Shown here: positions 1 to 6,401 of the stretch, one piece after another
Layout: every line of letters begins with the position of its first letter
Numbering within the stretch: the stretch's first letter is position 1
NCBI GenBank assembly: GCA_018335615.1
Contig: JAGXRS010000117.1
Location: forward strand, 1-10,049
Direction of reading: 5' to 3'
Source of the DNA: Hydrogenophaga sp.
GTDB taxonomy: Bacteria; Pseudomonadota; Gammaproteobacteria; Burkholderiales; Burkholderiaceae_C
Length of the DNA: 10,049 bases
Notes under the pieces: model-generated
Databases searched by the model: none
What the model was told of the DNA's origin: nothing
Seen by the model: the letters and a program-made list of their open reading frames with translations, nothing else
Made by a program: the position numbers and the translations under genes

Positions 1-1793
1 GTGGCGTAGGTCGAGAACTTGTAGCCGCGGCGGTATTCGAACTTGTCCACCGCCTTCATCAGGCCGATGTTGCCTTCCTGGATCAGGTCCAGGAACTGCA
101 GGCCGCGGTTGGTGTACTTCTTCGCGATCGAGATCACCAGGCGCAGGTTGGCCTCGATCATCTCTTTCTTGGCGTCGCGCGAGGTGGACTCGCCCTGGTT
201 CATCCGCTTGTGGATGTCCTTCAGGTGCGCCAGAGGCACGACCACGTTGGTCTGGATCGCCATCAGGCCGGTCTGCAGTTCTTGCACCGGCGGGATGTTG
301 CGCTGCATCACCGTGCTCCACGGCTTGCCGGCGGCGGCCTGCTTCTCGACCCACTGCAGGTTGAGCAGGTTGGCCGGGAACTCGGCGATGAACTTTTCCT
401 GCGGCATGCCGCACTTGTCCACGATGATGCGGCGCAGCTCGCGCTCTTTCTTGCGCACGTCGTCCACCTGGCTGCGCATGGTGCTGCACAGCTTTTCGAT
501 GGCCTTGGCGGTGAAGCGGATCGTCATCAGCGTGTCGGTGATGGCTTTCTGCGTCTTCATGTACGTGGGCGAGCCGTAGCCTTCCTTGTCGTACGTCTTG
601 TGCAGCTTCTCGAACAGGCCGCGCATGGTGTCGAAGCGGGTCAGCGCCTCGCGCTTGAGTTCTTCCAGCTTGCGCGTGAGGGCCTTGGATCCGCCCTTGC
701 CGTCGTCGTCATCGGCCTCGTCGTAGTCGTCGAAGTCTTCCTCGGCCACGTAGTCGTCTGCCGCGTTGGCGTCGGCAAAGCCATCCACCACGGTGGAAAT
801 GACGACCTTGCCTTCGCGGATGTCCTCGGCCATGGCCAGGATCTCGGCGATGGTGGCCGGGCTCTCGGAGATGGCCGCGATCATGTCGTTCAGGCCGCCT
901 TCGATGCGCTTGGCGATCTCGATCTCGCCCTCACGCGTCAGCAGCTCGACCGTGCCCATTTCTCGCATGTACATGCGCACCGGGTCGGTGGTGCGGCCGA
1001 ACTCGCTGTCCACGGTGGACAGGGCGGCCTCGGCTTCCTCTTCCGCTTCCTCTTCGGTGGCGGCGGTGGGGCCGGTGTTGTTCAGCAGCAGGGTCTCGGC
1101 GTCCGGCGTCTGTTCGTAGACGGCCACGCCCATGTCGTTGAGCAAGGACACCACCACTTCCAGCGTCTCGGCCTCGACCAGCTTGTCGGGCAGGTGGTCG
1201 TTGATTTCGCCGTGCGTGAGGTAGCCGCGCGTCTTGCCCAGCTTGATCAGGGTCTTGAGGCGCTCGCGGCGGCTCTTGGCTTCCTCTTCGGACAGGACGG
1301 TCTCGTCCAGGCCGAATTCCTTCATCAGCGCGCGCTCTTTGGCCTTGCTGATCTTCATGCGCAGCGGCTTGACCTTCCCGGTCGGCTGCGCGGTAGCGTC
1401 CACCACCTCGGCTTCGGCCTCGACTTCACCGCTGAGGTCGTCCTCGATGTCGCTCAGGTCGGCGTCGTCGAGATCGGCACCGCTGTCGCCCGCGGCAGCC
1501 TTGGGCTTGCGGCCCCGCTTGGCGGCGGGCTTGTCACCGGCGGCCTTGGCCGGACGGCCGGCTTTTTTCTTGACGGTGCCGGTGTCGGCTTCCAGGTCGG
1601 CGTCGAGCGCCTCGGGGGAGGCCTTGCGGGCGGTGGTCTTGGCCGCAGATGCCTTGGCGGCTTTGGTGGTGGTCTTGTCGGTCACAGCAGGGGCTTTCTT
1701 CGGAGAGGCGGCGGGGGTCACCTTGCTTGGGCTGGCCTGGGCGGCGGTCTTGGTGCTGGACACGGCGGGTGTACTGGACTTCTTCGTGGGCAT
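1..1793 (-). CDS. rpoD: RNA polymerase sigma factor RpoD (sigma-70), 3' part outside the window
   Basis: Primary housekeeping sigma factor: it binds core RNA polymerase and directs it to -10/-35 promoters. Visible are 597 codons from ATG at 1793; the frame stays open to the left edge. Residues 1-170 are a Lys/Ala/Pro-rich extension with basic GRPAK and KRGRKPK patches at about 78-98. Region 1.1 (GYLTHGEINDHLPD) begins near residue 178. Region 1.2 (DPVRMYMREMG, then TREGEIEIAKRIE) begins near 269. The non-conserved region contains an acidic run (EEDFDDYDEADDDD) near 345-362. Region 2 (NLRLVISIAKKY, LIQEGNIGLMKAVDKFEYRRG) begins near 540 and is cut at FSTYAT, inside the -10 recognition segment. 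E. coli RpoD starts almost directly at region 1.1, so the N-terminal ~170 residues are extra; such extensions are familiar in Burkholderiales. The start is supported by GAGG five bases upstream of ATG. It lies downstream of dnaG on the same strand. The family assignment is secure; regions 3-4 are not visible. Confidence 0.98.
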   Translation of the reverse strand, partial: MPTKKSSTPAVSSTKTAAQASPSKVTPAASPKKAPAVTDKTTTKAAKASAAKTTARKASPEALDADLEADTGTVKKKAGRPAKAAGDKPAAKRGRKPKAAAGDSGADLDDADLSDIEDDLSGEVEAEAEVVDATAQPTGKVKPLRMKISKAKERALMKEFGLDETVLSEEEAKSRRERLKTLIKLGKTRGYLTHGEINDHLPDKLVEAETLEVVVSLLNDMGVAVYEQTPDAETLLLNNTGPTAATEEEAEEEAEAALSTVDSEFGRTTDPVRMYMREMGTVELLTREGEIEIAKRIEGGLNDMIAAISESPATIAEILAMAEDIREGKVVISTVVDGFADANAADDYVAEEDFDDYDEADDDDGKGGSKALTRKLEELKREALTRFDTMRGLFEKLHKTYDKEGYGSPTYMKTQKAITDTLMTIRFTAKAIEKLCSTMRSQVDDVRKKERELRRIIVDKCGMPQEKFIAEFPANLLNLQWVEKQAAAGKPWSTVMQRNIPPVQELQTGLMAIQTNVVVPLAHLKDIHKRMNQGESTSRDAKKEMIEANLRLVISIAKKYTNRGLQFLDLIQEGNIGLMKAVDKFEYRRGYKFSTYA

Positions 1794-1892
1794 GAGAACC
1801 TCAAAAAACGTCAAACAGGAACCGGCAGAACAGACAAAACGCGCCAGGCGCCACGCAACATGGACGACCCCGGTGATTTTGTGTGGCACAAC

Positions 1893-1919
1893 GCCCACCT
1901 TTCGCCGGAAAGGGCGGGC
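1893..1919 (-). promoter_or_regulatory. Stem-loop in the rpoD leader
   Basis: CCTTTC (1898-1903) and GAAAGG (1908-1913) form a perfect 6-bp stem around a GCCG tetraloop. GCCC (1893-1896) and GGGC (1916-1919) add a second 4-bp stem across a small internal loop. The same pairing forms on the minus-strand rpoD transcript, about 100 nt before the start codon. No T-run follows on the minus strand, so it is not an intrinsic terminator. A role in leader RNA folding or translation is possible but unproven. Confidence 0.4.
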
Positions 1920-2084
1920 CTGCAAGCTGTGGGGGCGAACATTTGGTGTGCAGTCCTTGCGGGGATTCCATCAGGACCGTGGTGATCGCTGAGGTGGCCA
2001 GGAGTTGGTTCCATATCGCCCCATTTCAAGGGGCCAGGCCGGTGCCGGAGGTGCTGCTGTCGCGCTTGCGGTGCAAAGCTTTCG

Positions 2085-2090
2085 ATTATA
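2085..2090 (-). promoter_or_regulatory. Candidate rpoD promoter, consensus -10 box TATAAT
   Basis: The minus strand reads AGCGCTATAATCGAAAGC just after the dnaG stop: a 6/6 match to the sigma-70 -10 hexamer in otherwise GC-rich DNA. No convincing TTGACA-like -35 is found 16-18 bp upstream (that position falls in the last codons of dnaG), and there is no extended -10 TG. Transcription would start near 2078. The match to consensus is what is seen; promoter activity is inferred. Confidence 0.5.
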
Positions 2091-2105
2091 GCGCTGCGCC
2101 GAAGT

Positions 2106-4163
2106 TCACTTCCCGGCGAGCAGGCCTTGCAGCTGGGCGCTGACGCGCTTGTACTCGTCCAGCGCGCCGGGTTCGCCCTGCGCCACCCGGCTGGCGAGTT
2201 CGCGGGCTTTCTCTTCCAGGGCGTCGCGGCGCAGCCGCATCATCACGTCGGCCAGCTCCGCGGGCTCGGAGGCCGGGTCGCTGCCCAGTGTGACCTGCTC
2301 GACCTGTGCGCAGGCATAGGCCTCGTGCTCATGGCCGCGCAGGGCTTCCCGCAGCGCGGCCCAGGGCTGCGGGCCGTGCTCGTGCAGTTGGGCTTCGAGC
2401 CAGGCCATCAGCGGCCCATGGGGCGCATGCAGGTGGCCGAGCAGGGCGTGGTCGTCGGCGCTGAGGCCCTCCCAGGCACCGGCGTTGGCCAGCAGCAGGC
2501 CCACCGCGCGGTCGGCCCGGCTGCCGCCGGCACGGCGCTCGCCCAGCATGCGCGGCGGCGGGGGCGGGCCCTTGCGCCAGCCACCGAAGCCCTTGCCGCG
2601 AAAGCCTTTACCGCCGTGGCCTTTGCTCCCATACGCACTGTCCGAACCGCCGGGGCTCCAGTCCGAGCGGCTGTTGTGGCGGTAGTTGTCGTACGAGCCG
2701 TCGCCTGGTGCATAGGCGTGGGCATCCGGTTCGCTGTACTCGGCGGGGTCGGGGTAGCTCGACTGTGCGGCGGCGCGTCCCCCGTCATAGGCGGGTTCGC
2801 GTGGGCGGCCGGCGTCAGGTCCCGGTGCCCGGTGGCCACGGCCGGCGCTGGCTTGCTGCCAGAGCTGGAGCAGGTCGGCACTGGCCAGTTGCACCGCGCT
2901 GGCCAGCTCTCCCAGCAGCTGACGCTTGAGCGCGCCGTCGGGCAGGGCGCTCCAGAGCGGGCGTGCCTGCGAGGCCATGCGAGCCCGGCCCTCGGCGGTG
3001 TCGAGGTCGCAGTCGGCTCCGGCGGCTTCAACCAGGAATCGCGAGAGCGGCACCGCTTCCTTCACACATTGGGCAAATGCGGTCTCGCCGTTGGCGCGGA
3101 TGAAGCTGTCCGGGTCGTGCTCGGCGGGCAGGAAGAGGAACTTGACGCTGCGCGTGTCGGTGGCCAGGGGCAGGGCGGCGTCGAGCGCCTTGCGAGCGGC
3201 GCGCCGGCCGGCGCTGTCGCCGTCGAAGCTGAACACCACCGAGTCGGTGAAGCGGAACAGCTTCTGCACATGCTCGGGCGTGCAGGCCGTGCCCAATGTG
3301 GCCACGGCGTTGGCAAAGCCGAGCTGCGCCAGCGCCACCACGTCCATGTAGCCCTCGGTCACGAGGGCGTAGCCGGCCACCCGGATGGGTGTGCGGCCCT
3401 CGAACAGGCCGTAGAGTTCGCGCCCCTTGCTGAACACCGGCGTTTCGGGCGAGTTGAGGTACTTGGGCTCGCCCTTGTCGAGCACGCGGCCGCCAAAGCC
3501 GATGCATTCGCCCTTGACGTTGCGGATCGGGAACATCACGCGGTCGCGGAACCGGTCGTAACGCTTGATGTCACCATCGGCGCCGCGCTCGTCGGCGTGC
3601 TCGATCACCAGGCCGGACTCGACCAGCAGCGGGTCGGTGTAGTCGGGGAACACGCTGGCCAGGCTGCGCCAGCCTTCCGGTGCGTAGCCCAGGCCAAAGG
3701 TTTTGGCGATCTCACCCGACAGGCCGCGCCCCTTGAGGTAAGCCACGGCCCGGGGCGAGCCCTTCAGCTGGCGGGCATACGCATGGGCCGCTTTCTCCAG
3801 CACGTCGGTCAGGGTGAGCTGTTTCTGGCGCTGCTGCGCGGCGCGCTCGCGGTCCTGTGGCGAGGCATCGTCTTCCGGCATTTGCAGGCCGGCCTGCTGG
3901 GCGAGGTCTTTCACCGCCTCGATGAAGCTCATGCCGGCGTGTTCCATCAGGAAGCCGATGGCGTTGCCGTTGGCTCCGCAGCCGAAGCAGTGATAGAACT
4001 GTTTGGTGGGGCTGACGCTGAACGACGGGGACTTTTCTCCGTGAAAGGGGCACAGCCCCATCAGGTTGGCGCCGCCTTTTTTCAGCTGGACGTAACGGCC
4101 CACCACGTCGACCACGTCGACACGGTTGAGCAGTTCTTGGATGAAAGACTGGGGGATCGCCAC
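2106..4163 (-). CDS. dnaG: DNA primase DnaG
   Basis: Synthesises RNA primers at the replication fork and is recruited by the DnaB helicase. 685 residues, GTG start at 4163 with GGGAGAG about nine bases upstream. The N-terminal CHC2 zinc finger is intact: Cys38-x2-His41-x17-Cys59-x2-Cys62. The RNA-polymerase core follows, with the TOPRIM metal-binding residues Glu270 (EGYMDV) and Asp314/Asp316 (FDGDSAGRRAA), matching E. coli Glu265, Asp309 and Asp311. Residues about 438-545 are a low-complexity linker rich in Gly, Ser, Tyr and Pro, with GKGFRGKGFGGW and a five-proline run. The last ~130 residues are the helicase-binding domain. E. coli DnaG has 581 residues; the extra length is mostly this linker. 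rpoD lies downstream on the same strand, as in the macromolecular-synthesis operon, but no rpsU or yqeY precedes it here: the upstream neighbour is a divergent acyl-CoA synthetase 42 bp away. The dnaG promoter must therefore lie in that gap or inside the neighbour's coding sequence. Confidence 0.98.
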   Translation of the reverse strand: MAIPQSFIQELLNRVDVVDVVGRYVQLKKGGANLMGLCPFHGEKSPSFSVSPTKQFYHCFGCGANGNAIGFLMEHAGMSFIEAVKDLAQQAGLQMPEDDASPQDRERAAQQRQKQLTLTDVLEKAAHAYARQLKGSPRAVAYLKGRGLSGEIAKTFGLGYAPEGWRSLASVFPDYTDPLLVESGLVIEHADERGADGDIKRYDRFRDRVMFPIRNVKGECIGFGGRVLDKGEPKYLNSPETPVFSKGRELYGLFEGRTPIRVAGYALVTEGYMDVVALAQLGFANAVATLGTACTPEHVQKLFRFTDSVVFSFDGDSAGRRAARKALDAALPLATDTRSVKFLFLPAEHDPDSFIRANGETAFAQCVKEAVPLSRFLVEAAGADCDLDTAEGRARMASQARPLWSALPDGALKRQLLGELASAVQLASADLLQLWQQASAGRGHRAPGPDAGRPREPAYDGGRAAAQSSYPDPAEYSEPDAHAYAPGDGSYDNYRHNSRSDWSPGGSDSAYGSKGHGGKGFRGKGFGGWRKGPPPPPRMLGERRAGGSRADRAVGLLLANAGAWEGLSADDHALLGHLHAPHGPLMAWLEAQLHEHGPQPWAALREALRGHEHEAYACAQVEQVTLGSDPASEPAELADVMMRLRRDALEEKARELASRVAQGEPGALDEYKRVSAQLQGLLAGK

Positions 4164-4205
4164 GCGCTATTCTCTCCCAAGCCCCCCATTCACCCGGAGA
4201 CCTGC

Positions 4206-5852
4206 ATGACCAGCATCTACGACCAGGACCTGCCCCGCACCGAAGCCAACTTTGCGGCGTTTTCGCCGCTGTCCTTCATCGAACGCACCGCCGAGGTCTA
4301 CCCCGACCGCCTGGCCATCGTGCACGGCAGCCTGCGGCAGACCTGGGCGCAGACCTACCGCCGGGCCCGCCAGCTGGCCAGCGCCCTGCAGCGCGCCGGC
4401 ATTGGCAAGAACGACACCGTGGCGGTGATGCTGCCCAACACGCCACCCATGGTGGAGGCGCACTTCGGCGTGCCCATGGCCGGCGCGGTGCTCAATGCGC
4501 TCAACACCCGGCTGGACCCGGAAGCCATCGCCTTCATGCTCGACCATGGCGAGGCCAAGGCCGTGATCGTGGACCCGGAGTTCGCCGGCACCATGGCCCG
4601 GGCGTTGAAGTTGCGCCAGCGCACCGGGCCGCTGCTGCTCATCGACGTGCAGGACGCGCTGTTCACCGGCGAGAGCCAGCCCGTCGGCAGCACCACCTAC
4701 GAGGCCTTCCTGGCCGGCGGCGACCCGGCCTTCGCCTGGCAACTGCCCGGTGACGAATGGGACGCGATTGCGCTGAACTACACCAGCGGCACCACCGGCA
4801 ACCCCAAGGGCGTGGTCTACCACCACCGGGGCGCGGCCACCAACGCGGTGTCCAACATCCTGGAGTGGGACATGCCCAAGCACGCGGTCTACCTGTGGAC
4901 GCTGCCCATGTTCCATTGCAACGGTTGGTGCTTTCCCTGGACGGTGGCGGCGCGCGCGGGCGTGAACGTGTGCCTGCGCCGGGTCGAAGCCCACGCCATC
5001 TTCGACGCCATGCGCCAGCACGGCGTGACGCACTACTGCGGCGCACCCATCGTGCACGGCCTGCTGGTCAATGCGCCGGCGGCCATGAAAGCCGGCGTGC
5101 CGGTGGGCATCAAGGCCATGGTGGCGGGTGCGGCGCCGCCGGCCTCCATGATCGAAGGCATGGAACAGATGGGCTTTGACCTGACCCACGTCTATGGCCT
5201 GACCGAGGTGTATGGCCCGGCCACGGTCTGCGCCAAGCACGAGAGTTGGGACGCGCTGGACATCGGTGAGCGCGCGCGGCTGAACGCGCGCCAGGGTGTG
5301 CGCTACCACCTGCAGCGCGACGTGCGCGTGCTGAACCCCGAAACCATGCAGCCGGTGCCGCTCGACGGCGAAACCATGGGCGAGATCATGTTCAAGGGCA
5401 ACATCGCCATGAAGGGCTACCTGAAGAACCCGAAGGCGACGCAGGAAGCGTTTGCCGGCGGCTGGTTCCACAGCGGCGATCTGGCGGTGCAGTACCCCGA
5501 CGGTTATTTCAAGATCAAGGACCGCAGCAAGGACATCATCATCTCGGGCGGCGAAAACATCTCGTCCATCGAGGTGGAAGATGTGCTGTACCGCCATCCC
5601 GATGTGCTCGCCGCGGCCGTGGTGGCGCGGCCTGACCCGAAGTGGGGTGAGACGCCTTGCGCCTTTGTCGAGCTGAAGTTCGGCGCGCACACCACGCCGG
5701 AAGACATCGTGTCGCATTGCAAGCAGCACCTGGCGGGCTTCAAGGTGCCGCGCTACGTGGTGTTTGGCGAGCTGCCCAAGACCAGCACGGGCAAGATCCA
5801 GAAGTTCGAGCTGCGCAAGCGGGCGGGGTCGGCTTCGGCGATCGACGTGTGA
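4206..5852 (+). CDS. AMP-forming acyl-CoA synthetase (AlkK/DmdB-like)
   Basis: A 548-residue cytoplasmic ligase of the ANL superfamily: it adenylates a carboxylic acid with ATP and transfers the acyl group to CoA. The ATG at 4206 follows GGAG by seven bases and gives the family-typical N-terminus (SPLSFIERTAEVYPDRLAI). The frame is open further upstream, but that part is antisense to dnaG. Motifs in order: P-loop YTSGTTGNPKG (192-202), the subfamily signature PMFHCNGWCFPW (234-245), YGLTE (330-334), GWFHSGDL with ATP-ribose-binding Asp425, hinge-region KDRSKD with Arg440, ISGGENIS, and the C-terminal catalytic Lys530 (PKTSTGKIQK). All key residues are present, so it should be active. The pattern fits medium-chain fatty acyl-CoA ligases (AlkK) and methylmercaptopropionyl-CoA ligases (DmdB); sequence alone does not decide the substrate. 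It is monocistronic and convergent with ggt. Divergence from dnaG across 42 bp suggests its promoter overlaps the dnaG 5' end. Confidence 0.93.
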   Translation: MTSIYDQDLPRTEANFAAFSPLSFIERTAEVYPDRLAIVHGSLRQTWAQTYRRARQLASALQRAGIGKNDTVAVMLPNTPPMVEAHFGVPMAGAVLNALNTRLDPEAIAFMLDHGEAKAVIVDPEFAGTMARALKLRQRTGPLLLIDVQDALFTGESQPVGSTTYEAFLAGGDPAFAWQLPGDEWDAIALNYTSGTTGNPKGVVYHHRGAATNAVSNILEWDMPKHAVYLWTLPMFHCNGWCFPWTVAARAGVNVCLRRVEAHAIFDAMRQHGVTHYCGAPIVHGLLVNAPAAMKAGVPVGIKAMVAGAAPPASMIEGMEQMGFDLTHVYGLTEVYGPATVCAKHESWDALDIGERARLNARQGVRYHLQRDVRVLNPETMQPVPLDGETMGEIMFKGNIAMKGYLKNPKATQEAFAGGWFHSGDLAVQYPDGYFKIKDRSKDIIISGGENISSIEVEDVLYRHPDVLAAAVVARPDPKWGETPCAFVELKFGAHTTPEDIVSHCKQHLAGFKVPRYVVFGELPKTSTGKIQKFELRKRAGSASAIDV

Positions 5853-5892
5853 GCTTGTTTTTCGCCACTTGGGGGGGGGTTGATCCATTTTG

Positions 5893-5913
5893 GGCCTGCA
5901 CCTCGCGCAGGCC
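5893..5913. repeat. Perfect 7-bp hairpin downstream of the acyl-CoA synthetase gene
   Basis: GGCCTGC (5893-5899) and GCAGGCC (5907-5913) pair perfectly around a 7-nt loop, 41 bp after the synthetase stop codon. Neither strand has a T-run after the stem, so it is not a canonical Rho-independent terminator. It could stabilise mRNA 3' ends or be the edge of the neighbouring repeat element. Confidence 0.45.
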
Positions 5914-5927
5914 GATGGCGTCATCCC

Positions 5928-6037
5928 CGTTCTCCGGCCCACGCTCGCCGTCGGGCGGGTTTGCTGGCCCATACCGTCGCATCAACGCCCGGCTGGCATG
6001 CGGGCTCTGTGGCAACGGCGAATGGGGCCTGCGCCCG
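5928..6037 (+). repeat. Intergenic repeat element, copy 1
   Basis: Begins with CGTTCTCCG (5928-5936) and ends with a 27-bp block (6011-6037) whose core is GCGAATGGGG. The same two blocks occur on the minus strand in copy 2, in the same order and at almost the same distance (83 versus 82 bp between block starts). The 27-bp blocks match at 25 of 27 positions; the first block continues with interrupted similarity for about 20 bp. The interior is poorly conserved. Shared ends with preserved spacing suggest two diverged copies of one family rather than a chance match. Confidence 0.5.
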
Positions 6038-6097
6038 GGGACGCCACCATCAACCTGAAACGCAGATGGGTATGCCAACGGTTCATACCAGACACCA

Positions 6098-6120
6098 CCG
6101 TCGGGACTGTTGCTGACCCA
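6098..6120 (+). repeat. Partial direct-repeat copy matching 5948-5971
   Basis: Both sites read CCGTCGGG, then 3-5 variable bases, then TTGCTG(A/G)CCCA. Weaker similarity (CAAC...CTGGC...GGG.TC) continues for about 30 bp after each. The 5948 site lies inside repeat copy 1, so 6098 onward may be a third, badly decayed and same-strand copy. Confidence 0.35.
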
Positions 6121-6170
6121 ACGCGCCAACACAGCCTGGCTTTCCTGTGGGATCGGCCCGGGCTCCGGTC

Positions 6171-6321
6171 GGGGCAGGTGGTCCGGTTGGGCGGGCGCAG
6201 TCCCCATTCGCGGTTGCCCATCCGATGGCGCGCAGCAACGGTGTGGACGAAGGGATGCCGGTGCACCCGTCCAGACGCCCGCGAGGTGCGACGGAGAACG
6301 AACACCCGGACCACCTGCCCC
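6171..6321. repeat. 151-bp unit with 16-bp perfect terminal inverted repeats (MITE-like)
   Basis: GGGGCAGGTGGTCCGG at 6171-6186 is the exact reverse complement of CCGGACCACCTGCCCC at 6306-6321. The 119 bp between them contain repeat copy 2 and no protein-coding signal. A short non-coding unit bounded by perfect inverted repeats resembles a miniature inverted-repeat element or a REP-type mosaic. No target-site duplication is visible in the flanking bases, so mobility is unproven. Alternatively the arms simply form a long-range RNA or DNA stem. Confidence 0.4.
6192..6300 (-). repeat. Intergenic repeat element, copy 2 (inverted relative to copy 1)
   Basis: On the minus strand this starts with CGTTCTCCG (6300-6292) and ends with the 27-bp block (6218-6192), differing from copy 1 at two positions in that block. 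It sits entirely inside the 6171-6321 inverted-repeat unit. Copy 1 lacks an equally clear pair of bounding inverted repeats: only a weak GCAGG...TGG resemblance is seen near 5907-5920. Confidence 0.5.
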
Positions 6322-6401
6322 TGCCCACGCGGTGCGCGCGCCGAAGGCAACTGGCCCGACAGCACGAGGGCCTGAGGCGAAGAACCGGCGACCACCCGTC
6401 G

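Larger units (their letters stand above)
1794..2105 (-). other. dnaG-rpoD intergenic region, likely rpoD 5' leader
   Basis: These 312 bp separate the dnaG stop from the rpoD start. Seen on the minus strand, in transcription order: a perfect TATAAT (2090-2085), CCCCTTGAAA (2033-2024), an ATG opening a 67-codon ORF that ends just before rpoD (2014-1811), a stem-loop (1919-1893), a small TTGTG-N3-CACAA inverted repeat (plus-strand positions 1879-1891), and the rpoD Shine-Dalgarno GAGG. No tRNA cloverleaf is apparent. No hairpin followed by a T-run is present, so read-through from dnaG into rpoD looks possible. If the TATAAT box is used, the rpoD transcript has a leader of about 285 nt, which is long for a housekeeping gene. 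Assignment as a leader is inference. Confidence 0.6.
5853..6401. other. Gene-free, repeat-rich region between convergent genes
   Basis: 549 bp between the acyl-CoA synthetase stop and the ggt stop. Several frames stay open through it because of high GC, but none gives a recognisable protein, a clear ribosome-binding site or convincing amino-acid composition. It holds a run of nine Gs (5871-5879), a 7-bp hairpin (5893-5913), two related ~110-bp repeats in opposite orientation (5928-6037 and 6192-6300), a 16-bp perfect inverted repeat around the second (6171-6186 and 6306-6321), a degenerate direct repeat (5948-5971 and 6098-6120), and a GGTATG/CATACC hairpin (6069-6089). No standard intrinsic terminator is seen for either gene. 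It is best read as an accumulation of intergenic repeat elements. Confidence 0.7.

Noticed and set aside
210..1985. Long plus-strand open frames antisense to rpoD
   Set aside because: Composition is His/Gly/Leu/Val-rich without any recognisable domain, and the minus strand is clearly rpoD. They are codon-bias shadows.
2127..4205. Open frame on the plus strand antisense to dnaG that runs in frame into the acyl-CoA synthetase, suggesting a 1241-residue fusion protein
   Set aside because: The opposite strand encodes an intact DnaG with all motifs. The synthetase has a good ribosome-binding site and family-typical start at 4206. Long antisense frames are expected at this GC content.
5893..5913. 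Hairpin considered as an intrinsic terminator for the acyl-CoA synthetase or ggt
   Set aside because: There is no T-run after the stem on either strand, so it is kept only as a hairpin.
4167..5972. Minus-strand open frame of about 600 codons antisense to the acyl-CoA synthetase
   Set aside because: It is a His/Arg/Gly-rich shadow of an intact synthetase with all catalytic residues.
5928..6321. Repeat cluster considered as a CRISPR array or tRNA-like structure
   Set aside because: Repeats are few, mostly inverted, unevenly spaced and without uniform spacers or cas genes. No cloverleaf with a T-loop consensus was found.
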